From NCBI GenBank assembly GCA_021399445.1, contig JAJTUQ010000004.1, forward strand, positions 5,084,001-5,148,000: a DNA stretch of 64,000 nt, given 5' to 3'. Of this stretch, positions 25,772-38,121 are shown piece after piece. Numbering within the stretch: position 1 is the stretch's first letter; the number at the start of each line of letters is the position of its first letter. The notes under the pieces are model-generated. The model was not told the DNA's origin, made no database searches, and saw only the letters and a program-made list of their open reading frames with translations. Position numbers and translations under genes: made by a program. This stretch comes from Xylogone sp. PMI_703. Taxonomy: Eukaryota > Ascomycota > Leotiomycetes.

Positions 25772-27082
25772 ATGACGATGCAGCCGTTGGCCAAATTCGG
25801 GCCACGGCTTCTCTTCGACTCAATTGCCTCCTCTACTACTCCAAGCTCCCTCCGGTCCTTCAATCGACTCTCCCACCATCGGTCCCTGATCCGCCCATCA
25901 TTCCGCTTGCCATGTAACCACCGCTTTCAGAACTTCCAGGCACGCTTCTTCGCGGACAGCTCGAGGCCTCCATCAGCCTCGGCATCGTCAAGTTCTTCTA
26001 CACCTTCAGAGCCTTCGACACCCTCGGCCCCCTCGACATCACCAGAACCGTCTCTCGAAACTGATAATTCTGCTAGCAACCAAGATGCCGAGCTGCCATC
26101 GGCCCAGGAAGGCCGCCGAAGTGCCGTCACTAAGCGTCTCACACACCTCATGGACAACCTCCAGGGCAACATCTTCATAGCCTCTCAACGACTCAATGAC
26201 CTCACAGGTTATTCCGGCATTGAAGCCCTCAAGGTACGCATCACCGCACTCGAGCAGCACGTCCAGGAATGCCGAGAGGCTGTAAGAGCCGCCAGAGCCA
26301 GATACAAGACCACTGTAGCGGAGCGTGCAGCAAGTCAGCGAGAAGTAACGGCGTTATTGGCAAGAAAGGATACGTGGACTCCTGTAGATCTGGAGAGATT
26401 TACAAGCTTATATAGGAGTGATCACGGCAATGAGCAGGCTGTACAGGAGTCTTCACAGAAACTGGCAGAGGCAGAGAGAGAAGCGGAGCATTCTGCTGCC
26501 CAACTCTCGAGTGCAATTCTGAGCAGGTACCACGAAGAGCAGATATGGAGTGACAAGATCCGGAGAATGAGTACTTGGGGAACTTGGGGGCTTATGGGAG
26601 TTAACATCCTATTATTTTTGGTGTTCCAACTAGGATTTGAGCCCTGGAGAAGGAGACGACTGGTGAATGGGTTTGAGGAGAAAGTAAGAAAAGCCTTGGA
26701 ACAGGACAAACTCGCGCAGCTTGCACGTGAAGGAGAGCCATTGGAGAAAGTGGTTGCAGCTGGCGTTCAAGAGTTTAAAGAGGAAGTGGTTGAAGGTGAG
26801 ACAGTTCCGGTTCCCGCCGCAGGTGCCGCCATGGCTGGCGTAGAAACCCTAGTGGAAGAGGCGAACGATGCGGTGCCTCCATCTTTAGTAAAGGCACATC
26901 TAACCCCTTACTTGAAGCAATTGGGAATTCCAGAGAAGTGGCAAGCTGTTATTGAAGACTTGTTTAGTGAGCGAATCATATTACTGAGGAAACAAGATAT
27001 AACGATTATTGCCATAGAGAGTGCTGCGACTGGCGCAGCCATAGTTGGCGTCATTGCAGCAACACTGCTTCGCCGGTCATGA
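25772..27082 (+). CDS. SHE9: Sensitive-to-high-expression protein 9 homologue, mitochondrial inner membrane
   Basis: Intronless, 436 residues (Met3 at 25778 is an equally good start). SHE9/MDM33 is a mitochondrial inner-membrane protein needed for normal inner-membrane and mitochondrial shape in yeast. The first ~50 residues are an Arg-rich presequence (FNRLSHHRSLIRPSFRLP), then a Ser/Pro/Thr linker. The conserved module begins at RLTHLMDNLQGNIFIASQR and LNDLTGYSGIEALK, followed by a long coiled coil with many Ala/Arg/Glu heptads. A membrane helix (TWGLMGVNILLFLVFQLGF) is followed at once by the family block EPWRRRRLV. A second hydrophobic segment (AATGAAIVGVIAATLL) ends the protein, two residues from the stop. 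All this matches the SHE9 layout. Confidence 0.93.
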   Translation: MTMQPLAKFGPRLLFDSIASSTTPSSLRSFNRLSHHRSLIRPSFRLPCNHRFQNFQARFFADSSRPPSASASSSSSTPSEPSTPSAPSTSPEPSLETDNSASNQDAELPSAQEGRRSAVTKRLTHLMDNLQGNIFIASQRLNDLTGYSGIEALKVRITALEQHVQECREAVRAARARYKTTVAERAASQREVTALLARKDTWTPVDLERFTSLYRSDHGNEQAVQESSQKLAEAEREAEHSAAQLSSAILSRYHEEQIWSDKIRRMSTWGTWGLMGVNILLFLVFQLGFEPWRRRRLVNGFEEKVRKALEQDKLAQLAREGEPLEKVVAAGVQEFKEEVVEGETVPVPAAGAAMAGVETLVEEANDAVPPSLVKAHLTPYLKQLGIPEKWQAVIEDLFSERIILLRKQDITIIAIESAATGAAIVGVIAATLLRRS

Positions 27083-27263
27083 TCCATGTTGGATTGTAGA
27101 ATATTCCCTAGGAAGCTCTTCTCTATTCTAGATGTTGTATGATAGCATTTACATAGACAATGATGTCACGATTCTTGGAGATCGTCAGAGGTATCTTCAT
27201 CTATCTTTACAAATGCAGTGGCTATCACTGCAAGTAGATACAGTGCCTAAGTATGTCTTAGCT

Positions 27264-28892
27264 TCAAACACCTAGTCGTGATGGAAAAAGTAAAGTGAAA
27301 CCTACTGAAGCAACGAAAAATGGTAAAGCAAGCCAGAAAGGTGCTGCTCGAAGAGTAGCTGCAAAGATTTGTTGCATTGCAGGATCACCGAGCATGTGTC
27401 CGATATTCTCCAGAACAGCTATGGATGTATAAGAGGTAGCCTTGAAGTCTTTAGCAATCCAGTGGGTTGCAAGTGCAATAGCATGAATCCTGGTACCAAA
27501 ACCTCCTGAAAATATAAGAACGCCTACAAGTGAGTTAGCATACACTGACTAACTGGGTGAGGAAATCTATACCAAGAGGTAGAAGGGGGCCAGACGGAGC
27601 CAGTCCAACAAGCAAAGAGCCAATGCAAAGAAGACAAAGGCTTATTCTAACAAAGCTTAAGTCAAACATTTGAGACCTAATTCGGTATCTATCCTGAATA
27701 TACGTGTTTAGTCGGGGTAGAACAAGTAAAAACAATATTAGATTGACTACTGCTGACTGGGTATAAAACGTTGCACCTGCGGAGATCTTATAACCAAATC
27801 TTATCGAGGCATATTGGATCAGAATATTAAGAGTTGTGTATCTCAAGGTAACGACCAGAAATGTTGGAAGCATAAAGAGAATGTTTCTGTTGCACAGTGC
27901 ACTCTTTAAACTGTCTACCAGTACCTTTTTGACTGGCGTGCTGCTGATATCAATAGCATTGTTCAATTCATCGTTAGAGTATTGAAGCTCGCTCTGAGAT
28001 TCCAGGAAGTGGTCTGATTTCCGTGGATCTGGCATAACCCAGAGAACTAGAAGGCATAATATAAGAGAAACAATGGCCAAGGTACAAGGGATCCAGGGAG
28101 AGATGTCCGTTGTAGTAGAAGCAACAAAGGATGCCATAAGCTCAGCGACATAAAATGCAGAAAACACGTAATAAAATGCGTGACGCCTCCATTGCAACGG
28201 GATTGACTCAGCTACCATAGCCCACATGAATGAAGTAGTTGAGGGCAGGCCACCACCGACCAAGATAAAGATAGAGGAGAACCAGATCAAACGGAGTGGA
28301 ATGGCCTCTGGAAAAGCGCCTACTTCTTTTAGTTTTTTCTTTCTAGGGACCTTAGAAAGGAACGAAGATACGTACAAACGACAAATATTTCAGACAATGA
28401 GAGTATGACACCAACAACAGCTATAGCCAGTGATTTTCTTAGGCCGTACCGATCACCAAGCTTACCAAAAGGAATACCAACGAGGATTACTGGCGAGAAT
28501 ATCAGTAGCCATTTCCGTAGCTAAAATCGAAAGACAAGCTGGATCCCACCTGCCAAAGTATCAAAGGTAGATTTCCATCCCCGAATAGTAGCCAAGGGAG
28601 CCTGAATCTCGGGGATCTTGCAAAGTACATCCTCTATCTTCCCGTCTGGAAAGGCGTAGTACGTGCGACAAAGGGATTGCTCGAACAGAGTGATCAGAGG
28701 AGCAACTATGACCATCTCGCAAAAACCAAGAAGAAAATGAAGGAGCATGAAATAGATTATGAAAACATGTACAGGTTTCGATATGCGTTTATTTGTCGCG
28801 TTATCATCATACTTCCTATTATCGTTCTCTGGATGCAGGCAGGTACTACTGCTGTTGAGCAAAGGTGCGCTATCATCTTCGGTTTCGACCAT
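27264..28892 (-). CDS. MFS transporter, substrate unknown
   Basis: Four exons, 28892-28550, 28489-28376, 28319-27573 and 27523-27264; 487 residues. The start (28892) opens a hydrophilic ~45-residue N terminus containing SAPLLNSSS and is chosen over an upstream in-frame ATG at 29039. About twelve membrane helices, with a long extracellular loop after helix 1 containing two Cys (LCRTYYAFPDG and VLCKIPEIQ), and the A-loop motif GKLGDRYGLRKS between helices 2 and 3. The central loop is hydrophilic (PDPRKSDHFLESQSE). The second intron needs acceptor GTAG at 28320; the CCAG ten bases further on would create a stop. Likely a plasma- or vacuolar-membrane carrier. Confidence 0.85.
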
Positions 28893-29267
28893 TATAATAA
28901 TATTAAAATCGTAGAACTTCACCAGGAAGTTCTGCAAATGGGAAAGAAGATGGGAGATTTTAGGGTAAGAATTGGCACATTGGCTAGAACTGTAGCTTCT
29001 TACCATGTATCTAGATAGCAGGGAGGCTGCTGATAGCAAAAAATGTAGGTGCTTCCCTGTGAAATCTCTCGGCTACAGACGTAGTACAAAAACAAGGCGA
29101 CAGCCACCCAAGGTTTGCAAAGTTTCTGGCCAAGAGATTTATCATATCAAGTATAAAATACAATGCTATTAGTTGTCACATGCGATCAGATGATTACAGA
29201 GTACTTTAAAAATCAGGTTTCATAACTTCATTTCATATACAACACATCCTCAAAGCTACCAATACAC
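28893..29267. other. Spacer between the MFS gene and the secreted-protein gene
   Basis: Upstream region of the minus-strand MFS gene and 3' region of the secreted-protein gene. AT-rich; no frames or repeats of interest. Confidence 0.35.
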
Positions 29268-30435
29268 CTATGCAGACGCAGCAGCAAGGCACTGCTGCTG
29301 TTGAGTGTTGCAATCAGCAACAGTCTTACCTGCAAGCTGACCAGAGTTGACAGCATTGGCACAATTGTTGTTCTGAATATCACAAGATCTTTCGAGGGCA
29401 GCCGCTTTGTTAACAAAAGTACTTCCATTGACTGCGAATGGTCGGGCACCAGAGGACTCGGTGACTGGGGGAGCGGCGCCACCAATGTCTCCAGTGAAGG
29501 TCTGGACATTATCACCAGCTGCTACAGCAGTAGATGTGGAGCTAGACGTTGCGGCAGCTGTAGTAGCAGCAGGAGCATCAACAGTGATAGTTGCAGTAAC
29601 AGTAGGTGCATCAGAACAAGTATTAGCGCTTGAAGCTTCAGTAGCTGAAGCCGCATTATCCGCAGAACCGGTATCGTCACTGGAGGTGGCCGAACCTGCT
29701 GAGATACCGGCTACGGCAGCGTCGATCTCATCAGGGGTAGCATCTTCAACGAGTAGATTTTGAGTGAAGATACAGCCTGGTTCGTCATCCTCAACGTCAC
29801 AAGTATTACCAGCACCAGTCGGATCATTAACCTATAAAGTGTAAGCATTTCTGATATAATGGGTAAAGAGGACAACTTACATCACCGGGAGCAAAGGTGC
29901 CAGTACGAAGAGCGTCCTGGGGATTTGCGCCAATGGATGCCAGCTGTTGAGCCAGTGTCAAGACGATCTGCTTATTGATGGCTGCGGCATTTTCTGATGC
30001 TGGGTCCTGATGCTGCTGAATAGCCGCGATCTCTGGGTTTACAGCTTTTATCGCTGTGCATGGCACACTGGCAAGACCAACTTTTCCCGTGTTCCTCTCT
30101 AAGGCCCTATATAGCAGAGCATCTGACATGCCGGTAATATTGCCCGCAGCTTTAGCATTTGTAAAAGCCTGATCAGCAGTTGCTTGTTGCAGGCAATCAG
30201 TGTCGGTGATGTCTCCTTGCCCTTGGGACGCTGCTGCGTTACCAAGGAGACCGAAGACGGGATCCAGAATCTTGTCGGGATTGTTGAGGTTCAAGTTCAC
30301 ACGGACACCATCCAGGATGATGTTGTGAGAGTGCTCCTGAGGCACCTCACGAACTCGGAGTTTCTTAGGTAGTGACACTGGTGCAGCAGCAACCAGGCCC
30401 AAGGCCATAACGAGAGCGAGCGATTCACACTTCAT
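29268..30435 (-). CDS. Predicted secreted Ser/Thr/Ala-rich protein with C-terminal four-Cys module
   Basis: Two exons, 30435-29881 and 29831-29268, with a 49-nt intron; 372 residues. Signal peptide MKCESLALVMALGLVAAAP with cleavage expected near residue 18-19. The first half (DGVRVNLNLNNPDKILDPVFG, LLYRALERNTGKVGLASVPC) is moderately polar; the middle (about 205-290) is a low-complexity Ser/Thr/Ala stretch likely to be O-mannosylated. The end carries a compact module with four Cys (RSCDIQNNNCAN and ADCNTQQQQC) preceded by FTGDIGGAAPPVTES. I recognise this C-terminal module as recurring in predicted secreted or cell-wall proteins of moulds, but know no function. There is no C-terminal hydrophobic tail, so it is not an obvious GPI protein. 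Confidence 0.85.
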
Positions 30436-32050
30436 GATTGTCTGGACTTGTAGAGACTGACTAGAGGAGATTTATACAAGAAGATTATGAACAAAGAAGG
30501 ACCGGCCTTGAGGTTGGAAAAAATTGCGGTAATGCAATATAATGAAGAGAAAGTAATCAGTTCACAGAACTGGTAATGAAAAGAAAGTAACTGACGACGT
30601 GTGAAGTGGACAGAGAGAATGGATAACATAAGAAAAAAGAAATCATCCCCAGGAAGAAAGTTCCTCTTATATACAAACGTCGGTGCTCCAATACTACCTT
30701 TCTATGTCCGGATCAGACGGGCGGCGCCTTGATACACGTTCTGGATCATTTGATCCTTCGCTTCTCTAGCATCATCTCATGTAGCCAGTCCCGGGGGACC
30801 AGATACGACGAAGAGGCTAGTTGCTAGAGGGATGCCAATGTGACAAAGCCATAAGAGCTTCATCCGCGCGTAGCATCAGCCGCCGAGCCAAATTGTTCTC
30901 ATCCCAGCATAACAAGAGGTACTTAGACAAGGCTTCCTAACGGCAGGCAAACCCCACAAAATGGCAGTCGCCGACAGCACTGACGGAGTATGCGGACCGT
31001 GAACACTTTGAAGAGCATGGCGCCAGCCAGATATCGGATGGTTAATGGATCTGGGCAGTATCAAAGATGTCTGACGAAGCGATCATGGCACGAATGTGAG
31101 GCAGCGAGGGGTGTTGGCCCGCTCAAGTAGCCCCATATTGTTGGTACTGGGACGTTCCAGGTGGTCGCTTAGGCTTCTACAAGGGAACCGGTGCTGCGTC
31201 GTTTGTCTCAGGGTCTGCCGAGCATCAACGCCCTCCTACCGGATGCTCGTGAGGCTACTTTGGGAAATGTTGTCGCAATTGACGTATGAGTTCCTTGTCG
31301 CATTAATTTCTTGCAGTATTACTAACTCTCTTGACATTTGTGCTGGGCTCTGGGCTTTCAGGATGCGGGGGACTAGGGTGTACGCGGCTCGCTGCGGGAC
31401 GAGCCAGAAGCCTGTAGTAGAAGAAGAGGCTCAGGGAGCCCAAAGCGCCCATTCCACAGCTTATTGACGTCAGGAAACTTAATTGATCAGCATAAAGATG
31501 CCCATGGTAGTAATATGATATAGTATTAATGCCACGGTCGTCATCAACCACCAGCCGTAGTTCTGGATACAAACTCCTGCTAAGAAAGGATAGAGAAAAT
31601 AAAATCCAGTTGTCATTTGATTTGCATCTAAATACCGTTTCCGTCCTTCATGCACACGAAGTGTACATCGAGATCTTGCTTCTCATAATGCATGACCATA
31701 TAGTTACCCAGCCAGAAGTACTTCCTGCCTTATGAACCCTAGTATGGCAAGATTTCCCGTAACAAAATCATAATGATATTGCAGTCATCGTAAAGTCACT
31801 GCTGACCACCAAAGTAAATGAAACCAGCAGTCGTCGATCAATCAATCATTGATCTTAAGACAGGATAATGTGTCCGATATACATGGGCCCAAGAGATGGC
31901 CATGCTCAAGCAGACATGAGCGAAGAGCGTCGAAAATATTGCCCTTTGGAGCTGTTCCCTAATCACCTCTATTCTATATATACTGAAATGTATAAATTGA
32001 TGTCCGGATAAAAGATCCTGAAATGATATCGGATACTAAACTCAATCGAT
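30436..32050. other. 1.6-kb gene-free region
   Basis: Promoter of the secreted-protein gene on the left and the 3' region of PAT1 on the right. Frames of 60-123 codons on both strands between 30876 and 31735 overlap each other and show no family features. A short stretch at 31208-31280 looks exon-like (CAG before, GTATGAG after) but has no plausible continuation. Confidence 0.35.
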
Positions 32051-34565
32051 CTAGGCAAGTAACTCGACATCCAATCCAATAGACCGCATGAAGAGGTTGA
32101 CGTTTGCCAGTCTTTGGCTGGACATGGCTGGCGGGAGAGTTTTAGCTAAGGTTACCGTTTCCATTACTCGGTCTTTTACAGCCATAACAAGCCGTTGTTG
32201 CTGTTCAGGGCTAGCGCCAATGCCAATGGCTGCAAGAAATTGCCAGACATAGACGTCTTCGCCAGTATTAACAGTGCCCGGGAATATTGTTGGAAGCGTT
32301 GGTTCTAGAGCATCAAAGAGACCATTATAGGTTGTGACCCTATAATCATATTAGTAGTGAGAAATTGATCATGTAATTCATTCTTACCATTGCTCCCACT
32401 CCTCCTCGTTGATATTGCCAGCTTGCTTGATGAGTTCAGCACGGCTAAGTATCATTGTCAACATGCTCACACCAATTCTTGTTCGAGCAATAACGTCAAC
32501 ATTGATGCCGAGAATCAAACCTAGAACGCCAGTGACAATATCCAATTCAGCTTCACTCAAATATGCAAAAAGGCTCGGCATAACTGCCAAAGAGAAGAGC
32601 TCTACGTTTTCTCGAATTTGAGCATTCAACTGTGTTTCGCCGGAGAGAAGCTGCGCCTGCCGAACCACATCAAGTTGGTCTAGATGAACCACAATCATTG
32701 TCAAGATGGTAGTGCGTTGTTCGTGAGTGATATGTCGGAACACCCGAGGGATAGCTTTCTTGCCTTTACTAAAGGAAAGGAAGGCAATGAAGGGATGGGT
32801 TGCTGTGGCGCCAATCGGTTCGTGAACTTTTAGTTGATGCCATAGCTTTTGGTTCAGTTTCTGAGCCTTCTCGCGCCAGTCCATGTGCTTACCAACCAGC
32901 TCCGGATCAATGTCATCGTGCAGAGGTGGTGGCATCTGGCGGTCATGATCTTCCATCTCCATCAAGGTGCTATAGACGTTTTCAATATCGCGTAGGACTG
33001 ATTTCCTGTCACCGCCACTGACGGGGTGCCGAGTAGCATTTCCGGACCGGTGAGAATCTGGTCCTCCTTCATTCCTCTTGATATTAAGTAGTGGCTTAGG
33101 TGTTTTTGCATTGCTGAATGAGATCTTTCCTAAGCTTCCTTCAATTACCAGTTGCTTATTCTTTGGCTTGTTCTTAGCGGCTTCAACAGCACGCTGAACT
33201 TGTTGTTCCATCCGTTGGACATGATTGTCGCCGCCTCGAGCTTGACGTCGCATGCCACCATGCCGGCCTCCAGTTTGAAAAAGGTAAGTCTGAGCAAAAT
33301 TACTAAGAGGCTGATTAGGGTGTTGTCGAGGTCCCCCACGAATCTGGTTGTGAACCTGGTAATAGAAATCCTCTGAAAGAGCCGCATCCGTTCCAAGCTC
33401 ATTTGGATTGCCAGTTGCTGTAACTAGTTGTTGTAGTTGTATACGAGTGATGAAATTCTTATCCTGAGGCGTCATGAGACCATTATCTTTAGACAACAGA
33501 AATATCTTATGGTTCCGCTTAGCTCTTTTAGCATCTTCTGCCAAAAAGGCCGCTCTCTCTTCTTCGGAAAGATGTGCAAGCTGTTGTGGGTGGGTAATAA
33601 TGTGCCGAGATCCTGAGAGGCGCGAGTGATGGCCGGGGTGAGAAGGAATGTGACGCTGCTGTTCAGCGGGGAACCGATTAGGGTTCTGGAGAATCTGAGT
33701 TGGCTGAGCTGGCCTTGCTTGCTGCTGTGGAAATTGCTCTGGTCGCTGCAGAAGATGGATTGGCTGATGGGACTGTGCAACAGACACTTGATGCACCTCT
33801 TGGAAGGGAATACCTGACTGTTGTTGTAGACCTTGGTGTTGCGTTGCAGATTGCGCTATATAAGCCTCTGGTGGTGGCTGGGACGATGTGGGATACTGCT
33901 GTTGGCCTTGAAGGTTTGGTTGTATAGGCTTTTTAGCTTGTGCTCGCATTGCGGCCTCAACCTCTTCCAAGCTCATCATCTTTCTGCCTGCTGGCGCAGC
34001 GGGTGTCACCTTTTGCGTTTCAGCAACCGGAGTTTGTCTCTTTGGCATACCCCATAGACTCGCATCAGCCTGAAGCTCAGGGACCTGTTCGGGCTCATCC
34101 TTGTAGCGTTCATATCCGGTCCTGGGGAGTTTTGAGAAAGACTGAAAGGAGTGCGAAGGCGCGGTAGTGACCCTCGATAAGGGTTGTTGCCGACTGTAGC
34201 GAAGCTGTTCCTCAGTAATCGCATCTGCAACTTTCGCTGTTTGGCCAAAGAAATCAAAGTCCTTGCCGACTGGATGCTGCACTGTGCCTGCAGTAGTAGA
34301 ATCTCCAAATGTATCGTCGTTAAATGCGTCATCGGTTTCATCCAACTGGTCGCCTAAGCCATCATACGTATCCTCGAAGTCAAGTCTGCATCCTAGTATT
34401 AGCTCCTTTCTATAAGTAAAATTCTATCACATACGCTTCACCATCATCATCATCGTTAGGGCGCGAAAATCCTGCGAAGGGATCTACAGCTTGGGAAAAC
34501 CCTGGTGCGGAGGGGTTGTGGCCACGATCCCGTGGAAGGGTGGAATCGAAGCCGAAAAAAGACAT
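32051..34565 (-). CDS. PAT1: Decapping activator / mRNA-decay factor PAT1
   Basis: Three exons, 34565-34435, 34385-32388 and 32339-32051; 805 residues. PAT1 bridges Lsm1-7, Dhh1 and the Dcp1-Dcp2 decapping enzyme on deadenylated mRNA in P-bodies. N-terminal features: MSFFGFDSTLPRD, the DDTFG/DFDFFGQT acidic-aromatic region, then a long Gln/Pro-rich disordered section. Conserved blocks follow: MTPQDKNFITRIQLQQLV, EDFYYQVHNQIRGG, the FAQTYLF motif, and the folded C-terminal alpha-helical domain (FLSFSKGKKAIPRVFRHI onward) that binds Lsm1-7. Intron 1 uses the second AG (GCAG at 34386) because the first AG gives a stop. The start lies 781 bp from the divergent mannosyltransferase gene. Confidence 0.94.
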
Positions 34566-35346
34566 TATTGTCAAGATGCGACCCAGATATTGCAGTGTAC
34601 TACTTTGATCAGTGCAATATCCATTCAAACGCTATGTAGCGAGACAAGGTGGTATATCTTTCGGCAGTCTATCAAATTAAGTCAGATCATGAGGTGCAAG
34701 ACGGCTTCTAGAGGGCTGGTAGAAGCACCACCCAGCAGCGAAGAAGAAAATTGAACGTATAGAATTCAAGAAATGACGTGCCTATAATATTCACGCCTGT
34801 GCGGGATGTGAAGCTTTTCGCGATTATCGAGTGCGCCGAAAACCAGCGCTTTGTGAGGAGCTTCCTCACTACAAGGCGCCTTCAACAGTGATGGTCAAGG
34901 TTTAGCGAGTTGACTTTTGGCGAGATGGTGGGGGAATGCTCTTGATGAACCTGGTCTAACCGTATTTGAACTAGAGAATGCACTTAGATTAGTCGAGTTA
35001 AGCGCATTGCGCTTTCACCACTTGACCCCTGTCAAAAGTCAAGCTTTTGGGATACGAATGCGCGGTAATACGTATGCAATAATTTGGGTCTGGGAAACAT
35101 TCCTATGTCCGCAGACGCCCTCCTTATTCAGGTTTCTTCCCCTTATTGCGCTTCATTCTCGACGTGCGTCCAAGGAGAGCGCTCTCGTTGTTATCAACAC
35201 ACTGTTTACAGTGTCAATTCTTATTAATCTTCTTCTCCGTCCCCCTCTGGTGCTCGTCACAATTGTCGAGCCCCTTTTTGGGTCGCATGACGGCTGTTGC
35301 ACTACGTTGTTTAATTTAACGCCAAAACATCTTGTCTATCGCAATC
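34566..35346. other. Divergent promoter region of PAT1 and the KTR-type gene
   Basis: Outward-facing starts on either side. The right part (35100-35346) is T/C-rich, as in fungal leaders. A 164-codon plus-strand frame (34917-35411) crosses into the KTR first exon in another frame; its Leu/Phe-rich translation reflects the T/C-rich base composition. Confidence 0.4.
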
Positions 35347-36765
35347 ATGGCCTCTGGCTCAACTCGATACTTGAGATACATTCTCTTTGCCGTCTTTGTG
35401 AGTCGTCATGAATATATATCATGCAATTCACGACCGAACACCGCGCTTACCGTCTCTTAGGGACTCATCGTGCTTTATGTGATATCCTCTTCTTCATCCC
35501 AGCAGTTTCCCACTGCCACTGAATTTCTTAATGGCGGTGTTTTATCAAAAGACAACAATGCAAAGCCACCAGCTCAATCTGAAGCTGCCAATCCCGACCC
35601 CGTCAAAAGTTCAGTAGCTGTTCAACCCCAAGATACAACAACGCCGAACCCGCCTCCTTCACTCCCACCAGCTGCCGCACCTGGGGAAAAAATGAATGCA
35701 ACATTCGTGACTCTGGCACGCAATGCCGATGTTTGGGAGATTGCTCGATCAATCCGACAAGTCGAAGATCGATTCAATCGAAAATATCACTATGACTGGG
35801 TGTTCCTTAATGATAAACCCTTTGATGAAACTTTCAAGAAAGTAACAAGTGCACTGGTGTCTGGAAAGACATTCTACGGAGAAATTCCTGAGGAACACTG
35901 GTCATTCCCGGCTCATATCGACCAAGAGAGAGCCCGTAAGGTGCGAGAAGACATGGCTCAACGAAAAATCATCTATGGAGATTCCATCAGCTATCGTCAT
36001 ATGTGCCGATTTGAATCCGGTTTCTTCTTTCGGCAGCCTTTAATGATGAATTATGAATGGTACTGGCGAGTGGAGCCAAGCGTCGAATTCTTCTGTGATA
36101 TTGATTATGATCCATTCAAGTTCATGGCTGAAAATAAGAAGAAGTACAGCTTTGTGTTGAGTTTGTATGAATATGAAGAGACAATTCCAACCCTATGGCA
36201 GAGTACGAAGAAGTTTATGAAAGAACATCCAGAGCATATCGTAGAAGGAAACTCGCTGCAGTTCCTCTCTGACGATAAGGGAGAGACCTATAACAAGTGT
36301 CATTTCGTAAGTTAAGTCCATTTGATTGATTAGCATGCCTACTTACTGTGTTGAATAGTGGTCTAATTTTGAAATTGGTAATCTGAACTGGTTGAGATCC
36401 AAACAATATCTGGACTATTTCAATGCCCTCGATCAAGATGGTGGATTCTTCTACGAGCGTTGGGGTGATGCGCCAGTGCATTCTATTGCGGCATCTCTAT
36501 TTCTTAAGAAGGAAGAGATCCACTTTTTCAACGACATAGCTTATTACCACGTTCCTTTCACTCACTGCCCTACCGAAGAGAAACAAAGGCTGGATCTGAA
36601 GTGTCATTGCAACCCAAAAGATAACTTTGACTGGAAGGGCTATTCATGTATGATTCCTACAGTGATCTTCCACATTAGAAGTACTAACAGCAGACAGGTA
36701 CATCCAGGTTTTTCGAAATCAACGGAATGGAGAAGCCAGAAGGCTATCAAAATCAACAGGATTAA
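35347..36765 (+). CDS. Alpha-1,2-mannosyltransferase, KTR/KRE2/MNT1 family (GT15)
   Basis: Four exons, 35347-35397, 35461-36306, 36359-36647 and 36698-36765; 417 residues. Golgi type II membrane enzyme that extends O-linked and N-linked mannan with alpha-1,2-mannose from GDP-mannose. A short cytosolic tail and signal anchor ([19 protein letters not shown]) precede a Pro/Ser/Thr stem. GT15 blocks: [114 protein letters not shown] and the Cys-rich end [20 protein letters not shown]. The last intron (36648-36697) must be removed to reach the family C terminus [14 protein letters not shown]. Confidence 0.95.
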
Positions 36766-37176
36766 CGAGGACGTTTTCCAAGCAAAAAAACATATTCTTG
36801 TATAACCTAGGGATTACCTATCCGGCATGATAGGGTGGCGTTATATTTTTAACCCGAGTATTCTGGCATCGGGGATGTAAGGTGTATTGTATAGCTCCTT
36901 GTATCATGTTATGCAATGAAGCTTGGTTTTGCATATCTTTTATAGAAAAATGAGATGATAGATTTGGGCATAACTGCCATCTAATGCCCCGCGATCATGG
37001 TATATAATAATGATATACAACAGGTTTCCAAAACCTTTGCGATGCAAAGCTCTGAATATATAATACAATTCAAAGGATGTATACAGGGACAACCCTCGAA
37101 ACGCCGTAGTCTCTTTCTAATCTGAAATCCCTCGACTCGGATAAACTTTGCTCATATCGTCATGTTTTATCTATTC
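36766..37176. other. Convergent spacer between the KTR-type gene and uS12m
   Basis: AT-rich 3' regions of two converging genes. No frames or repeats of interest. Confidence 0.4.
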
Positions 37177-37861
37177 TTAAGAAGCTGCTTTCTTGGGTTT
37201 CTTTGTACCATATTTTGACCGACTCGTCGCCCGATTTCCAACACCACCCTAATTTTAGAGTCCACGTTAGCCAGAGTCCACCTTCTAAAGCCATAACCCT
37301 CCACAGACAGTCTGCCAACTAGGAAATTATTTATAGTAGACTCACCAGATCCATTGCCCCTCGGACCAAATGATATCTTACACCGGGACAATCCTGACTT
37401 CGTCCCCCTCTGACTAAAACTACGCTGTGTTGCTGCACATTATGTCCTTCGCCAGGAATATAGGCCGTAACTACTCTTCCAGTCGATAACCTTACTCTTG
37501 CCGTCTTCCGTTCTGCCGAATTGGGCTTCTTGGGCTTGGTAATGCCAACTTTCACACATACACCTTTGAGAGCGGGGGCATGGACATCATGCAGCGCGGG
37601 GGAGACAGCTTTTCGTGCTCTTTGTTGTTTACGGCAGCCCTAAAGAACAGAGTGAGCTCTGTAGAATAGCAATTCGCCCAAAAATTAAGGACTAGGTCGA
37701 GGCAAACCAACCTTCGCTACTTGGTTGTAGGTTGCAAATGAGGAGGGCGTTGTAGAGAAATTTTGCCGAAACTGAGGGATAATTCGAGGAGAAGAGGCAG
37801 GTTTCGAAAAACCCATCCTTACGGAGGGCATTAGAAATGATCGTAATAGTGAGATAGCCAT
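37177..37861 (-). CDS. Mitochondrial small-subunit ribosomal protein uS12m
   Basis: Three exons, 37861-37712, 37639-37346 and 37248-37177; 171 residues. Component of the decoding centre of the mitochondrial ribosome. The first ~50 residues are a typical presequence ([20 protein letters not shown], then [11 protein letters not shown]). The S12 signature is complete: [60 protein letters not shown] and the C-terminal [16 protein letters not shown]. Exon 3 has only 72 nt; intron 1 has donor GTTGGT. The gene is nuclear and encodes its own targeting signal. Confidence 0.95.
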
Positions 37862-38121
37862 CTTGGTCTCGAATTGGGGCCCTGATTGTCTGGTCAGACT
37901 CTTCCACTGCGAGATTGAAGTTGGGATATTTTGTTCAGCGGACGGCTTCCCGCATCACGTGATTTACGATATCCCCCATCAGCTTGGTGCTCTGGATTCT
38001 CCACAGTGTAAATAATTAGCGTGACCTAAATAGTATATCCTATCAACTCAAGCCATTCGAGGCATGCTTTTTAACGAGATCCAATCCAGCGCGTCATAGA
38101 GGTATCTGCAGTGGCTTTCAA

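Noticed and set aside
25579..25917. 112-codon frame overlapping the SHE9 start
   Set aside because: Different frame from SHE9 and no family resemblance; at most an upstream open frame if the leader is long.
31208..31280. Exon-like stretch (CAG before, GTATGAG after) encoding LPSINALLPDAREATLG
   Set aside because: No in-phase neighbouring exons, no recognisable family, and surrounding frames are full of stops; too short to call a gene or relic.
33626..34167. Series of Leu/Trp-rich plus-strand frames antisense to PAT1
   Set aside because: They are complements of the Gln/Pro-rich CAG/CAA codons of PAT1, so their composition is explained by the real gene.
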